Shown here: one piece after another, positions 8,738 to 17,656 of the stretch
Layout of the letters: every line of letters starts with the position of its first letter
How positions within the stretch are numbered: position 1 is the first letter of the stretch
From: Pseudoxanthomonas kaohsiungensis
Lineage (GTDB): Bacteria; Pseudomonadota; Gammaproteobacteria; Xanthomonadales; Xanthomonadaceae
Assembly: GCF_010211765.1 (NCBI RefSeq)
Contig: NZ_PDWO01000008.1
Location: 117,316 to 181,315 of the forward strand
Direction: 5' to 3'
DNA: 64,000 bases
Made by a program: the position numbers and the translations under genes
The notes under the pieces: model-generated
What the model saw: the letters and a program-made list of their open reading frames with translations, nothing else
Databases searched by the model: none
What the model was told of the DNA's origin: nothing

Positions 8738-9754
8738 ATGCAGGTTGCGCAGGACGCCACGTTCCGCTGGCCGCTCCCCTGGTGGCGCTCCGGCCCCGTG
8801 GCCCTGCGCTGGCTGCTGGGACTGGTGGCGAGCCTGCCGCTGGCGTGGGCGGCACTGGCGATCGCCTACGGCCCGCTGCCGCTGCCTGGCCGGGGCTGGC
8901 TGGCGCTGGCCTTCGCGGCATTCGCCGGATGGGCGCTGTGGGGCGCGCGCAGCCGCTGGCCGATGGGCGTCGTGGTGCTGCTGTTCGCCGCGTTGCTGGC
9001 GGCCTGGAGCCAGGTGAGGCCGAGGCACGACCGCCAATGGCGGCCGGAGGTGGCGGTCACGCCGCGGATCGCGATCGACGGCGACCGGGTGCTGGTCAGC
9101 GGGTACCGCAATTTCGACTACCGTGGCCGGGAGGACTTCGACGAACGCTGGGAAGAGCGCGAGCTGCGCCTGTCCGAAGTGCAGGGCGTGGACTTCTTCG
9201 TCTCCTACTGGGAGCCGGACGGGGCGATCGCGCACACCTTCCTCAGCTTCGACGTGGCCGGCGCCGATCCGCTGGCCATCTCGATCGAGATCCGGCCCGA
9301 GCGCGGCGGTGACGAGCGCGACATCGTGCGCGTGCGCAGCAACCACCGTGGCGAGGAGGTGTTCCTGTACCGGACCACCGCCTCGGCCGACACCGCGCGC
9401 GCCCTGTTCCGTGTCTACGCGTCCCGGATCAACGCGCTGGCCGATGTCCCGGAGTTCTACAACGTGCTCAGCAACAACTGCACGGTCAACATCGTCCGCT
9501 ATGCCAACCAGGTCGGCCGGCTCGGCCGCTGGGACACCCGCCACCTGCTCAACGGCTGGAGCGACCGCTACCTGTACGATGCCGGGCTGGTCGACACCTC
9601 GATGCCGTTTGCCGAGCTGCGCCGGCGCTCGCTGGTCAATCCCGCCGCCCGGGCCGCCGACCAGGACCCGGCGTTCGCCCGGGCAATCCGCGAAGGACGG
9701 CCGGTTCCTGCCGCCGGTACCGGCGCCGGCCCCGAGGCCGGAGGCGGGCGATGA
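8738..9754 (+). CDS. DUF4105 (Lnb N-terminal periplasmic) domain protein
   Basis: A 338-residue membrane-anchored protein. Three hydrophobic segments lie within the first 95 residues (LRWLLGLVASLPLAWAALAIAY, WLALAFAAFAGWALWG and MGVVVLLFAALLAAWS), followed by a soluble, probably periplasmic domain. The signature FYNVLSNNCTVNIVRYANQ has the NNCT core of DUF4105, the family related to the lipoprotein acyl-transferring Lnb N-terminal domain. The Cys in NNCT is the candidate catalytic residue. Its stop overlaps the start of the permease gene by 4 bases (ATGA), so the two are translationally coupled. Envelope lipid or lipoprotein work is an inference. Confidence 0.8.
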   Translation: MQVAQDATFRWPLPWWRSGPVALRWLLGLVASLPLAWAALAIAYGPLPLPGRGWLALAFAAFAGWALWGARSRWPMGVVVLLFAALLAAWSQVRPRHDRQWRPEVAVTPRIAIDGDRVLVSGYRNFDYRGREDFDERWEERELRLSEVQGVDFFVSYWEPDGAIAHTFLSFDVAGADPLAISIEIRPERGGDERDIVRVRSNHRGEEVFLYRTTASADTARALFRVYASRINALADVPEFYNVLSNNCTVNIVRYANQVGRLGRWDTRHLLNGWSDRYLYDAGLVDTSMPFAELRRRSLVNPAARAADQDPAFARAIREGRPVPAAGTGAGPEAGGGR

Positions 9755-11574
9755 GCATGGAACTGCTGCTGGTCCTCGGCCTGCTGGCGGCGGCCATCGT
9801 CCTGTTCTCGCTCGGGCGGCCACGCGCCGACGTGGTCGCGCTGCTGATGGTCGCGGCGCTGCCGTTCACCGGGGTCATCGACGTCGGCGAGGCCATCGCC
9901 GGCTTCTCCGATCCCAGCATCGTGCTGATCGCGCTGCTCTTCGTGCTCGGCGAAGGCCTCGTGCGCACCGGGCTGGCCCAGCACATGAGCACCCTGATCC
10001 TGCACGTGGCCCGCGGCAACGAAGCGGTGCTGGTGGTGGCGCTGATGCTGGCGGTGGGGGCGATGGGATCGGTGATGAGCTCGACCGGCGTGGTCGCGAT
10101 CTTCGTCCCGATCGTGCTGCGGATCGCGCGCAGCAGCCGGATCGCGCCGGGCCGGCTGATGATGCCGCTGAGCGTGGCCGCGCTGGTCAGCGGCATGATG
10201 ACCCTGGTGGCGACCGCCCCCAACCTGGTGGTCCACGGCGAACTGCTGCGCGAAGGCCATGCCGGCTTCGCCTTCTTCGACTTCCTGCCGTTCGGTGCGC
10301 CGGTACTGGCGCTGGCGATCGGCTACATGCTCTTCGCGCGGCGCTGGCTGGGCGGCGGGGCACCGGTGCCCTCGCCACGCGCGCCGCGGCTGCAGGACTG
10401 GATCGGCGAGTACCGGCTGGAGGGCCGCGCGTTCCGGGTGCGGGTCGGCGCCGGATCGCCGCTGGTGGGTCGCGTCGCCTCGGCGCTCGAGGACGACGAG
10501 CTGGCCGGCATGAACGTGCTGGCGATCGAGCAGCTCGGCCGCTTCGGCCAGCGCCTGCTGCTGTCGGCGCAGGGGCGACGCCTGATGCCCGGCGATGCGC
10601 TGCTGCTGGACCTGCACGAACCGGGGATCGACGCGCCAGCGATGTTCGACGCATTGCGGCTGGAGTTACTGCCGCTGGAAGGGGCCTACTTTTCCGGCTA
10701 CGCCAACGACATCGGCATGGCCGAGATGATGGTCGCGGTGAACTCGCCGCTGGCCGGGGTGAGCGCGCGCCGCGCGCGCCTGCAGGAACGCCACGAGCTG
10801 GCGGTCATCGGCCTCAAGCACGGCCGCACGGCCGAGGTGCGCGACCTCGAGGACGAGCCGCTGGAAGTCGGCGACACGCTGCTGGTGGCCGGCCCCTGGC
10901 CGGCGATCCGTGCCCTGGGCGCCGGGCCGGACGGACTGATCCTGCTCAACCTGCCGCTGGAATCGGATGAAGTCGCCCCGGCGGCGGCGCGCGCGCCGTT
11001 CGCCCTGGCGTGCCTGCTGCTGACCATCGGCCTGATGGTCAGTGGCGCGGTACCCAACGTGCATGCGGCGCTGATCGGCTGCCTGCTGATGGGCCTCACC
11101 GGATGCCTGGACCTGCGCAGCGCCTACCGCTCGATCCACTGGCCGAGCCTGGTCCTGATCGTAGGGATGCTGCCGTTCTCGCTGGCGCTGCAGCGCACCG
11201 GCGGCGTGGACCTCGCCGCCGACCTGCTGCTGGAGGCGGTGGGCGGTGCCGGTCCGCGGGTGGTCCTGGCGGCGATCTTCGCCGTCACCGCGATCTTCGG
11301 CATGTTCATTTCCAATACCGCCATCGCCATGCTGATGGCGCCGGTGGCGCTGGCGATCGCCCAGCACCTGGGCCTGTCGCCGTACCCGTTCGCGATGACC
11401 GTGGCGCTGGCCGCCTCGGCGGCGTTCATGACGCCGGTATCCTCGCCGGTCAATGCTCTGGTGGTCGGTCCAGGCGGCTACCGCTTCGGCGATTTCGTCA
11501 AGGTCGGCACGCCGCTGGCGCTGCTGACGCTGCTGGTCGTGGTGCTGCTGGTGCCGTGGGTGTTCGGGATGTAG
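9751..11574 (+). CDS. SLC13/DASS-type permease with internal TrkA-C domains
   Basis: A 607-residue polytopic inner-membrane protein. About six helices are followed by two RCK_C/TrkA-C-like modules (about residues 215-290 and 300-390: EYRLEGRAFRVRVGAGSPLVGR, then MMVAVNSPLAGVSARRARLQ), and then another block of helices. The two symmetric membrane signatures SSTGVVAIFVP and ISNTAIAMLMAP belong to the divalent-anion:sodium symporter fold. The substrate (sulfate, dicarboxylate or another anion) cannot be read from sequence. It overlaps the DUF4105 gene by 4 bases. The stop is followed by structured 3' element A. It converges on mfd. Confidence 0.85.
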   Translation: MSMELLLVLGLLAAAIVLFSLGRPRADVVALLMVAALPFTGVIDVGEAIAGFSDPSIVLIALLFVLGEGLVRTGLAQHMSTLILHVARGNEAVLVVALMLAVGAMGSVMSSTGVVAIFVPIVLRIARSSRIAPGRLMMPLSVAALVSGMMTLVATAPNLVVHGELLREGHAGFAFFDFLPFGAPVLALAIGYMLFARRWLGGGAPVPSPRAPRLQDWIGEYRLEGRAFRVRVGAGSPLVGRVASALEDDELAGMNVLAIEQLGRFGQRLLLSAQGRRLMPGDALLLDLHEPGIDAPAMFDALRLELLPLEGAYFSGYANDIGMAEMMVAVNSPLAGVSARRARLQERHELAVIGLKHGRTAEVRDLEDEPLEVGDTLLVAGPWPAIRALGAGPDGLILLNLPLESDEVAPAAARAPFALACLLLTIGLMVSGAVPNVHAALIGCLLMGLTGCLDLRSAYRSIHWPSLVLIVGMLPFSLALQRTGGVDLAADLLLEAVGGAGPRVVLAAIFAVTAIFGMFISNTAIAMLMAPVALAIAQHLGLSPYPFAMTVALAASAAFMTPVSSPVNALVVGPGGYRFGDFVKVGTPLALLTLLVVVLLVPWVFGM

Positions 11575-11617
11575 CGCCACGATGTGAATGCAACGGCAAG
11601 GGCAACGGCGTGGGACG

Positions 11618-11760
11618 TTGGCTCCGGAGGGAGTCCGCCGTTGCAGAGGGGGATGGCCCACCCCTCGGGACGACATCCTGTCTTTACTCGGGTCGTGGCA
11701 CATCCATGTGCCACTTGGTCCATCCCCTCTGCAACGACGGCCTCCGGGCGCTTTGGGGCT
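11618..11760 (+). repeat. 3' structured element, copy A (sense +, after permease gene)
   Basis: First of five related elements. In sense order: a Cys/Ala-codon-like CAACGGCAAGGGCAACGGC tract (from 11591), GTTGGCTCCGGAGGGAGTC, a left arm at 11635-11656, CTCGGGACGACATCCTGTC, the core hairpin at 11695-11714 (six-base flanks GTGGCA and TGCCAC around CATCCATG), and a right arm at 11720-11741. The arms pair over about 20 bases with one bulge and one mismatch. It starts 44 bases after the permease stop and lies opposite copy B, which belongs to mfd. The boundaries are approximate. Confidence 0.8.
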
Positions 11761-11869
11761 TGTGCCTTCGGCGAGGAAGGACCAGGAGCTGCAGCCGGCG
11801 GTCCTTCATTCCGGCGTTAGCCGGATCGAAGGCTTCGTCTTCATGCCACGCTGAGCCGCACGGCGCGAA

Positions 11870-12015
11870 TCCCACCGCATCCGAAGTCCGTCGGCGCCTG
11901 GCGCTATGGCCCAAGTGGCACATGGATGTGCCACGGCCCTTCGTAAAGACAGGACGTCGTCCCGAAGGGTGGGCCATAGCGCCAGGTGCCGACGGACTCT
12001 TCCCGGAGCCGACGC
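11870..12015 (-). repeat. 3' structured element, copy B (sense -, after mfd)
   Basis: Reads on the minus strand directly after the mfd stop. A CAACAGCAACAG / GGTCAAGGTCAAGGTCA tract (12016-12060) precedes GCGTCGGCTCCGG (12003-12015). Outer arms at 11970-11996 and 11887-11913 pair over 27 bases with one mismatch. Inside are a CCCTTCG/CGAAGGG stem and the core palindrome at 11915-11934 (GTGGCA-CATCCATG-TGCCAC in sense). The arm sequence is unrelated to that of copy A, yet the pairing is kept. Confidence 0.8.
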
Positions 12016-12071
12016 TGTGACCTTGACCTTGACCGTGGCTGTTGCTGTTGCCGCAGCCGCAGCCGCACGCG

Positions 12072-15000
12072 TCAACCCGGTGCCAGTGTAGTCAGCAGCG
12101 CGCGCGCGGCGTTGAAGCGGTCCGCCGCCTCCGGCAGCGGCACGCGGATGCGCAGCTTGTCGGGGCCGTCCATCGCGTACAGCTTCGGCTGCTGCTGGAT
12201 CATGCGGATCACCGACATCGGGTCGACCCGCGGCTTGGCCTCGAACACGATGCGGCCGCCGTTCTCGCCCAGGTCCAGCTTGCGGATGCCCAGCGCGTCG
12301 GCCTGCAGCTTCAACTCGGCGATGGCGAACAGGTGCTTGACCGGATCGGGCAGCAGGCCGAAGCGGTCGATCATCTCCACCTGCAGCTCGCGCAGCGCCT
12401 CGCCGTCGCGGGCACTGGAAATGCGCTTGTACAGCGTCAGGCGGGTGTGCACGTCCGGCAGGTAGTCTTCCGGGATCAACGCCGGCACGTTGAGCACCAC
12501 CTCGGCGCCGCGCACTTCCTCGCCCGCGTCCAGGTCCGGCAGCTTGCCCAGGCGGATGCTGCGCACCGCGCGTTCGAGCAGCTCGGTATACAGGCTGAAG
12601 CCGACCTCGGCCATCTGCCCGCTCTGGTCCTCGCCGAGCAGCTCGCCGGCGCCGCGGATCTCCAGGTCGTGGGTGGCCAGGGTGAAGCCGGCGCCGAGCT
12701 CGTCCATCGAGGCGATCGCTTCCAGCCGCTTCTCCGCATCCGGCGTCATCGAACGGCGATCGGGCACCAGCAGGTAGGCGTAGGCACGGTGGTGCGAGCG
12801 GCCGACGCGCCCGCGCAGCTGGTGCAGCTGGGCCAGGCCGAAGCGGTCGGCGCGGTTGATGACGATGGTGTTGGCGTTGGGAATGTCGATGCCCGACTCG
12901 ATGATCGTGGTCGACAACAGCACGTTGAAGCGCTGCTTCTGGAAGTCGAGCATCACCCGCTCCAGCTCGCGCTCGGGCATCTGCCCGTGGGCGATGCCGA
13001 TTCGCGCCTCCGGCACGAGTTCGGCCAACTGCTTCTGCATGCGGCCGATGCTTTCGACGTCGTTGTGCAGGAAGTACAACTGGCCGCCGCGGGCCAGCTC
13101 GCGCTGGAAGGCTTCGCGCAGCTGCGCATCGTCCCAGGGCACGACGAAGGTCTGCACCGCCAGCCGGTTGGGCGGCGGAGTCGCGATGATCGAAAGGTCG
13201 CGCAGCCCCGCCATGGCCATGTTCAGCGTGCGCGGGATCGGCGTGGCGGTCAGGGTCAGCAGGTGGACATTCGCACGAAGGGCTTTCAGCGCTTCCTTCT
13301 GGCGCACGCCGAAGCGCTGTTCCTCGTCGACGATGACCAGGCCCAGGTCCTTGAACTTCACGTCCGGCTGCAGCAGCCGGTGGGTGCCGACGATCACGTC
13401 GATCCCGCCTTCGCTGACCTTCTGCAGCTCGGCCTCGATCTCCTTCTTGGTCTTGAACCGCGACAGCACCTCGACCTTGAGCGGCCAGTCGGCGAAGCGG
13501 TCGCGGAAGTTGCGGTAGTGCTGTTCGGCCAGCAGGGTGGTCGGCACCAGCACCGCGACCTGGCGGCCGGCGCTGGCGGCGGCGAACGCCGCGCGCACCG
13601 CGACTTCGGTCTTGCCGAAGCCCACGTCGCCGCAGACCACCCGGTCCATCGGCTGGCTGGACTGCAGGTCGCGCAGCACCGCCTCGATCGCCGCGTGCTG
13701 GTCGGGCGTCTCCTCGAACGGGAAGCCGGCAGCGAAGCTTTCGTACATCGGCCGGTCGATCTCCAGCGCCAGTCCGGCGCGGGCGTGCCGCCGGGCCTGG
13801 ATCTCGAGCAGCTCGGCGGCCACGTCGCGGACCTTTTCCTGCGCCTTGCGCTTGGCCTTGGCCCATTGCTCGCCGCCGAGCGAATGCAGCGGCGCGGTCT
13901 CCGGCGAGGCGCCGGAGTAGCGGCTGACCAGGTGCAGCTGCGCCACCGGCACGTAGAGGCGGTCGCCCTTGGCGTACTCGATGTCGAGGAACTCGCCCGG
14001 CATGCCGCCGATGTCCATTGCCACCAGCCCACGGTAGCGGCCGACGCCGTGGTCCTCGTGGACGATCGGAGCGCCCTCGGTCAGCTCGCCCAGGTCGCGG
14101 ATGATCGCTTCCGGCTCGCGCCCGGCGCGGCGTGCGCGGCGCGGCTGGGTCGCGCGTTCGGGGAACAGCTGGCGCTCGGTGAGCACCGCCAGCCGTGGCG
14201 CATCGAGGGCGAAGCCGTCTTCCAGCGGCGCCACCGCCAGCGCGAAGGCGTCGCTGCCGGCGAGGAAGGCGGGGAAATCGGCCACGACCTTCGGTTGCAG
14301 GCTGGCGGCCTGCAGCACTTCCAGCAGCGCCTCGCGGCGGCCGGGGGAATCGGCGGCCACCAGCACGCGGCCCGGGTAGCTGCCGAGGAACGAACGCAGG
14401 GCTTCGCCGGCGACATGCGGGTCGCGGCCGGCGACCGGCAACGACGGCGCCGGCTGGTCGCCCAGCGGCGCCGCCTCTTCGGCGCGTGGGTGGTCGCTGC
14501 CGCAGACCTCGACGCGTATGCCCTGGTTCAGCCGTTCGCGCAGCGTGTCCGGTGGCAGGTAGAGCTCCTCCGGCGCGAGCAGCGGATGCTCGACATCGTG
14601 GCGGCGCTGTTCGTAGCGGTTGCGCGTCTGCTGCCAGAACGCGGCGGCCGCCGCATTGGCGCCGTCCGCCAGCACCGGCAGCACGCTGACCGGCAGGTAG
14701 TCGAGAAGCGTGGCCGTGGTGTCCGAGCCGTCGCGCGCAGGCGGGAAGAACAGCGGCAGGTAGTACTCGATGCCGGCCGGGGCCAGTCCGGCCTTGAGGT
14801 CCTGGTACAGCGCGCTGCGCCGGGTGTCGACGTCGAAGCGCTCGCGCAACGCGTCGAGCACGCGGGCGATGCTGGCCTCGTCCATCGGCAGTTCGCGCCC
14901 GGGCAGCATGCGTACCGCCTCGATCCGGTCCAGCGAGCGCTGGCTTTCCGGATCGAAGCGGCGGATCGAGTCGACCTCGTCGTCCAGCATTTCGATCCGC

Positions 15001-15569
15001 AACGGCGCGTCGGCACCCATCGGGTAGACGTCGAGCAGGCCGCCGCGCACGGCGAAGTCGCCGGGGTCCAGCACCTGCGGCACGTTGCGGTAGCCGGCGC
15101 TTTCCAGCCGGCGCTTCTCCGCGTCCAGGTCCAGGCGCTGGCCGGTAGCCAGGTCGAAGCTGCCGCCGGCGATGTAGCGCAGCGGCGGCAGCCGCTGCAG
15201 CAGGGTCTGCACGGGAACGACCACGATCCCGCGCTCGAGCTGCGGCAGGCGCTGGAGCGCGGCCAGGCGCTGGCTGATGATGTCCGGATGCGGGCTGAAG
15301 CGGTCGTAGGGCAGCGTCTCCCAGTCCGGGAACGGCACCACCGGCAGGGAGGCGTCGTTGCCGAGCAGGGTAAGCAGGTCCGATTCGACCTGGTGCGCCG
15401 AGTGGGTGTCGCGGGCCACGAACAGCAGCGGGCCCGGATGGGCACGCGCGGCCTGCACCAGGTGCCAGGGCAGGGCCGAGGGCGAGGCGGGTACGCGCCA
15501 CCAGGCACGGGCCTGGCCGCGCTTGGGCATCGGGGGAGCGGGGGGCACGGGCGGGGACGCGGACGGCAT
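12072..15569 (-). CDS. mfd: Transcription-repair coupling factor
   Basis: A 1165-residue ATP-dependent translocase that removes RNA polymerase stalled at DNA lesions and recruits UvrA. In order: UvrB-like N-terminal domains (residues 1-350), the RNA-polymerase-interacting CarD-like domain with HEDHGVGRYRGLVAMDIGGMPGEFL, then the RecG-like helicase core. The core has GDVGFGKTEVAVRAAF (Walker A), the DEEQRFGVRQ box, TLTATPIPRTL and RGRVGRSHHRAYAYLL, and a C-terminal TRCF domain follows. The ATG at 15569 is preferred to the longer in-frame extension. TACAAT at 15579-15584 would place transcription start within a few bases of this ATG, suggesting a leaderless mRNA. Copy B of the 3' element follows the stop. 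Confidence 0.98.
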   Translation of the reverse strand: MPSASPPVPPAPPMPKRGQARAWWRVPASPSALPWHLVQAARAHPGPLLFVARDTHSAHQVESDLLTLLGNDASLPVVPFPDWETLPYDRFSPHPDIISQRLAALQRLPQLERGIVVVPVQTLLQRLPPLRYIAGGSFDLATGQRLDLDAEKRRLESAGYRNVPQVLDPGDFAVRGGLLDVYPMGADAPLRIEMLDDEVDSIRRFDPESQRSLDRIEAVRMLPGRELPMDEASIARVLDALRERFDVDTRRSALYQDLKAGLAPAGIEYYLPLFFPPARDGSDTTATLLDYLPVSVLPVLADGANAAAAAFWQQTRNRYEQRRHDVEHPLLAPEELYLPPDTLRERLNQGIRVEVCGSDHPRAEEAAPLGDQPAPSLPVAGRDPHVAGEALRSFLGSYPGRVLVAADSPGRREALLEVLQAASLQPKVVADFPAFLAGSDAFALAVAPLEDGFALDAPRLAVLTERQLFPERATQPRRARRAGREPEAIIRDLGELTEGAPIVHEDHGVGRYRGLVAMDIGGMPGEFLDIEYAKGDRLYVPVAQLHLVSRYSGASPETAPLHSLGGEQWAKAKRKAQEKVRDVAAELLEIQARRHARAGLALEIDRPMYESFAAGFPFEETPDQHAAIEAVLRDLQSSQPMDRVVCGDVGFGKTEVAVRAAFAAASAGRQVAVLVPTTLLAEQHYRNFRDRFADWPLKVEVLSRFKTKKEIEAELQKVSEGGIDVIVGTHRLLQPDVKFKDLGLVIVDEEQRFGVRQKEALKALRANVHLLTLTATPIPRTLNMAMAGLRDLSIIATPPPNRLAVQTFVVPWDDAQLREAFQRELARGGQLYFLHNDVESIGRMQKQLAELVPEARIGIAHGQMPERELERVMLDFQKQRFNVLLSTTIIESGIDIPNANTIVINRADRFGLAQLHQLRGRVGRSHHRAYAYLLVPDRRSMTPDAEKRLEAIASMDELGAGFTLATHDLEIRGAGELLGEDQSGQMAEVGFSLYTELLERAVRSIRLGKLPDLDAGEEVRGAEVVLNVPALIPEDYLPDVHTRLTLYKRISSARDGEALRELQVEMIDRFGLLPDPVKHLFAIAELKLQADALGIRKLDLGENGGRIVFEAKPRVDPMSVIRMIQQQPKLYAMDGPDKLRIRVPLPEAADRFNAARALLTTLAPG

Positions 15570-15619
15570 GGACCGCGCATTGTAGCCGCGGTGCGATGAG
15601 GGGCGGCGCGTGCTCCTGC

Positions 15620-15713
15620 GTAGGAGCCGGGCTCGCCCGCGACGCGACGCCGTCTGCACAGGCGTCGCCGTCGTGGTTCCGACCGGCGTGTCGCCAGCAA
15701 GCTGTGCTCCTAC
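15620..15713. repeat. Inverted pair of GTAGGAGC REP hairpins
   Basis: GTAGGAGC at 15620 opens a unit with stem GCCGGGC/GCCCG and the constant GCGACGCG end. A second unit in the opposite orientation ends in GCTCCTAC at 15713, with core GCCAGCAAGCTG. The two units share the outer frame but not the stem core. They lie between the divergent mfd promoter region and the 3' end of the GNAT gene. Confidence 0.8.
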
Positions 15714-15759
15714 ACCCGGGATCCGGCGCGTGTGGGCCGCAGGACCCGGCGCGTGCGGG

Positions 15760-16293
15760 TCAGAGGTCCAGCACCAGCCGGGTCAGGCCCGGCGGGACGC
15801 CGCTTTCCAGGCTCGGGCGGAAGCCCATCGATGCAGCCAGGTCGAGCATCGGTCCGTTGCTGTCGGGCGTGTCGCCGTAGAGGCGGTCGAGGGAGCGCCC
15901 GCGCGACCACTTCACCAGCTTCTGCATCAGGTGCCGGCCCAGGCCCAGGCCTGCCACGTAGTTGCCGAGCAGGATCGCGTACTCGGCCTGGCGCGTGCCG
16001 GGGACGATGCGCGCACGGGCGAGCCCGGCGATCATCGCTTCACCTGGCGGCAGCGGTTCGGCGCCGACCAGGACCAGCTCGGTCTTCGGGTCCGGGCGCG
16101 ACAGCTGCGCGGCGGCCGCGTCGTCGAGCGAGTCGCCACCGCCGAAGCCGGCGCGCAGTTCCGCCGGCCCGAGCATGCCGAACACGCCCTGCAGCGGCGA
16201 GGCATCCTCCGGGCGGATCGGGCGGATCAGGATCGCCCGCCGGTTGGGCAGGACGAACTCTTCGTGCCAGGGGGGGAGGCGGTTGCGGGGCAT
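15760..16293 (-). CDS. GNAT-family N-acetyltransferase
   Basis: A 177-residue protein with the acetyl-CoA-dependent GNAT fold: RRAILIRPIRPEDA at strand 1, EYAILLGNYVAGLGLGRHLMQKLVKWSRGR as motif A (the pantetheine-binding G-x-G-x-G/L-G turn), and LYGDTPDSNGPMLDLAASMGF as motif B. The shape recalls the C-terminal acetyltransferase module of Pat-type lysine acetyltransferases, but here it stands alone, so the substrate is open. The ATG at 16293 starts right after the short spacer to the divergent cation transporter gene. Confidence 0.82.
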   Translation of the reverse strand: MPRNRLPPWHEEFVLPNRRAILIRPIRPEDASPLQGVFGMLGPAELRAGFGGGDSLDDAAAAQLSRPDPKTELVLVGAEPLPPGEAMIAGLARARIVPGTRQAEYAILLGNYVAGLGLGRHLMQKLVKWSRGRSLDRLYGDTPDSNGPMLDLAASMGFRPSLESGVPPGLTRLVLDL

Positions 16294-16388
16294 GGGAGGG
16301 ATATTCCCACATTCACGGGCAGGCCGTCGCAGGGCGTCGGCCGGTGGCTTGCTAGACTCCGGCTCCAATCGGTCCAGGAGGCGATGCC

Positions 16389-17306
16389 ATGGCAGGCGGT
16401 GGTGATTCGGTCCGCGCGATCTTCTTCGCGCTGGGAGCCAACTTCGCGATCGCCGTGGCCAAGGGCGTGGCGGCCTACGTCACCGGTTCCGGCGCGATGC
16501 TGGCCGAGACGGTGCACTCGCTGGCCGACTGCGGCAACCAGCTCCTGCTGCTGCTGGGCCTGCGCCAGGCCAAGCGCCCCGAGAGCCGCGAGCATCCGTT
16601 GGGCCACGGCCGCGCGATCTACTTCTGGTCCTTCCTGGTGGCGGTGATGCTGTTCAGCGTGGGCGGCATGTTCTCGGTATACGAGGGCGTGCACAAGCTG
16701 ATGCATCCCGAGCCGCTGCAGCAGTGGTGGTGGGCGGTCGGCGTGCTGGTATTCGCGATCGTGGCCGAGTCGGTTTCGATGCGCGCCTGCCTGCAGGAAG
16801 TGGACAAGGCGCGCGGCGACCGCAGCCTGTGGGAATGGTTCCGCGAGAGCCGGCAGGCCGAGCTGGTGGTGATCTTCGGCGAAGACCTGGCGGCGCTCCT
16901 TGGCCTGCTGTTCGCGCTGGGCGCGGTGCTGCTGACGGTGTTGACCGGCAACCCGGTGTTCGACGCGATCGGCACCATCGCCATCGGCGTGCTGCTGATC
17001 GTGATCGCGGTGCTGGTGGCGATCGAGGTCAAGGCGATGCTGATCGGTCAAAGCGTGGACCCGCTGCTGCAGGCGCAGATCGAGGGCTTCCTCAAGGGAC
17101 GTGCGGAGATCGCGCAGCTGCTGCGCCTGATCACCCTGCAGCAGGGCAACGAGGTGCTGGTCTCGATCCATGCGCGCATGCACCAGAGCCAGGACGGACG
17201 GCGCATGCTGCGCGAGATCGACCAGGTCGAGGTCGCGTTGAAGGCGCAGTTCCCGGTCGTGCGCTGGTGCTTCTTCGAACCCGAAGGCGAGGACGTGGCG
17301 GGCTGA
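16389..17306 (+). CDS. Cation diffusion facilitator, ZnT9/SLC30A9-like
   Basis: A 305-residue inner-membrane protein with about six helices. Helix 2 has VHSLADCGNQLLLLLGLRQAKRP followed by HPLGHGRAIYFWSF, the CDF signature region. The order ESRQAELVVIFGEDLAALLGLLFALGAVLLTVLTGNPVFDAIG matches my memory of the animal ZnT9 (SLC30A9) branch better than that of CzcD/YiiP. The His-x3-Asp pair expected in helix 5 is replaced by FGED, and helix 2 has DCGNQ rather than D-x3-D, so classical zinc export is uncertain. A TAGACT box lies at 16353-16358. Element D follows the stop. Confidence 0.85.
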   Translation: MAGGGDSVRAIFFALGANFAIAVAKGVAAYVTGSGAMLAETVHSLADCGNQLLLLLGLRQAKRPESREHPLGHGRAIYFWSFLVAVMLFSVGGMFSVYEGVHKLMHPEPLQQWWWAVGVLVFAIVAESVSMRACLQEVDKARGDRSLWEWFRESRQAELVVIFGEDLAALLGLLFALGAVLLTVLTGNPVFDAIGTIAIGVLLIVIAVLVAIEVKAMLIGQSVDPLLQAQIEGFLKGRAEIAQLLRLITLQQGNEVLVSIHARMHQSQDGRRMLREIDQVEVALKAQFPVVRWCFFEPEGEDVAG

Positions 17307-17365
17307 AAGAGGCGCGCGGATTCTTGGCTGGCATCCAGCATCCGGCCAAGAACAGAGCGCTTGGG

Positions 17366-17523
17366 GCGTCGGCTTCGGCGGGAGCCGCGCCAGGCCCGGG
17401 GTATCGCTCTTCCCTCGACTGGACATCCTGTCCAGACTCGGGCGCGGGCCATCCATGGCCCGCTTGCCGCGACACCCCGGGCCTGCCGCGTCTTCGGCGA
17501 CCGGTTGGTGCGTGGCTTCGTTC
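17366..17523 (+). repeat. 3' structured element, copy D (sense +, after CDF gene)
   Basis: GCGTCGGCTTCGG starts at 17366. The outer arms 17386-17404 and 17472-17490 pair at 17 of 19 positions. Inside are an inner stem CTGGACA/TGTCCAG and the core hairpin 17444-17463 with flanks GCGGGC and GCCCGC around CATCCATG. The tail contains GTGGCTTCGTTCG. A separate TTCTTGGC/GCCAAGAA hairpin (about 17329-17352) lies between the CDF stop and the element. Its core flanks differ from those of copies A-C in a compensatory way. Confidence 0.8.
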
Positions 17524-17656
17524 GCGCCGGTTGCGACGCGACACCGAAGTACGCGGTGGATACCCGTTACAAGCCCGAGCAAGGGCGAGGGGTGCACGAA
17601 TGCGGTGGACGTTCGCGAATTTGTGACCGGCAATAGCGACCTGGGACCCGGGCGTG

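Noticed and set aside
5711..9823. Very long open frames on the antisense strand (for example 1370 codons here, and over 800 codons across 1589-4183)
   Set aside because: They lie opposite well-recognised genes, have Arg/Gln/His-rich low-complexity translations and arise from the high GC content.
11584..11854. Short frames inside the 3' elements with recurring peptides such as HPSGR-HPVF and VAHPCATW
   Set aside because: The similarity among them follows from the shared DNA hairpins. Frames and starts are not conserved between copies.
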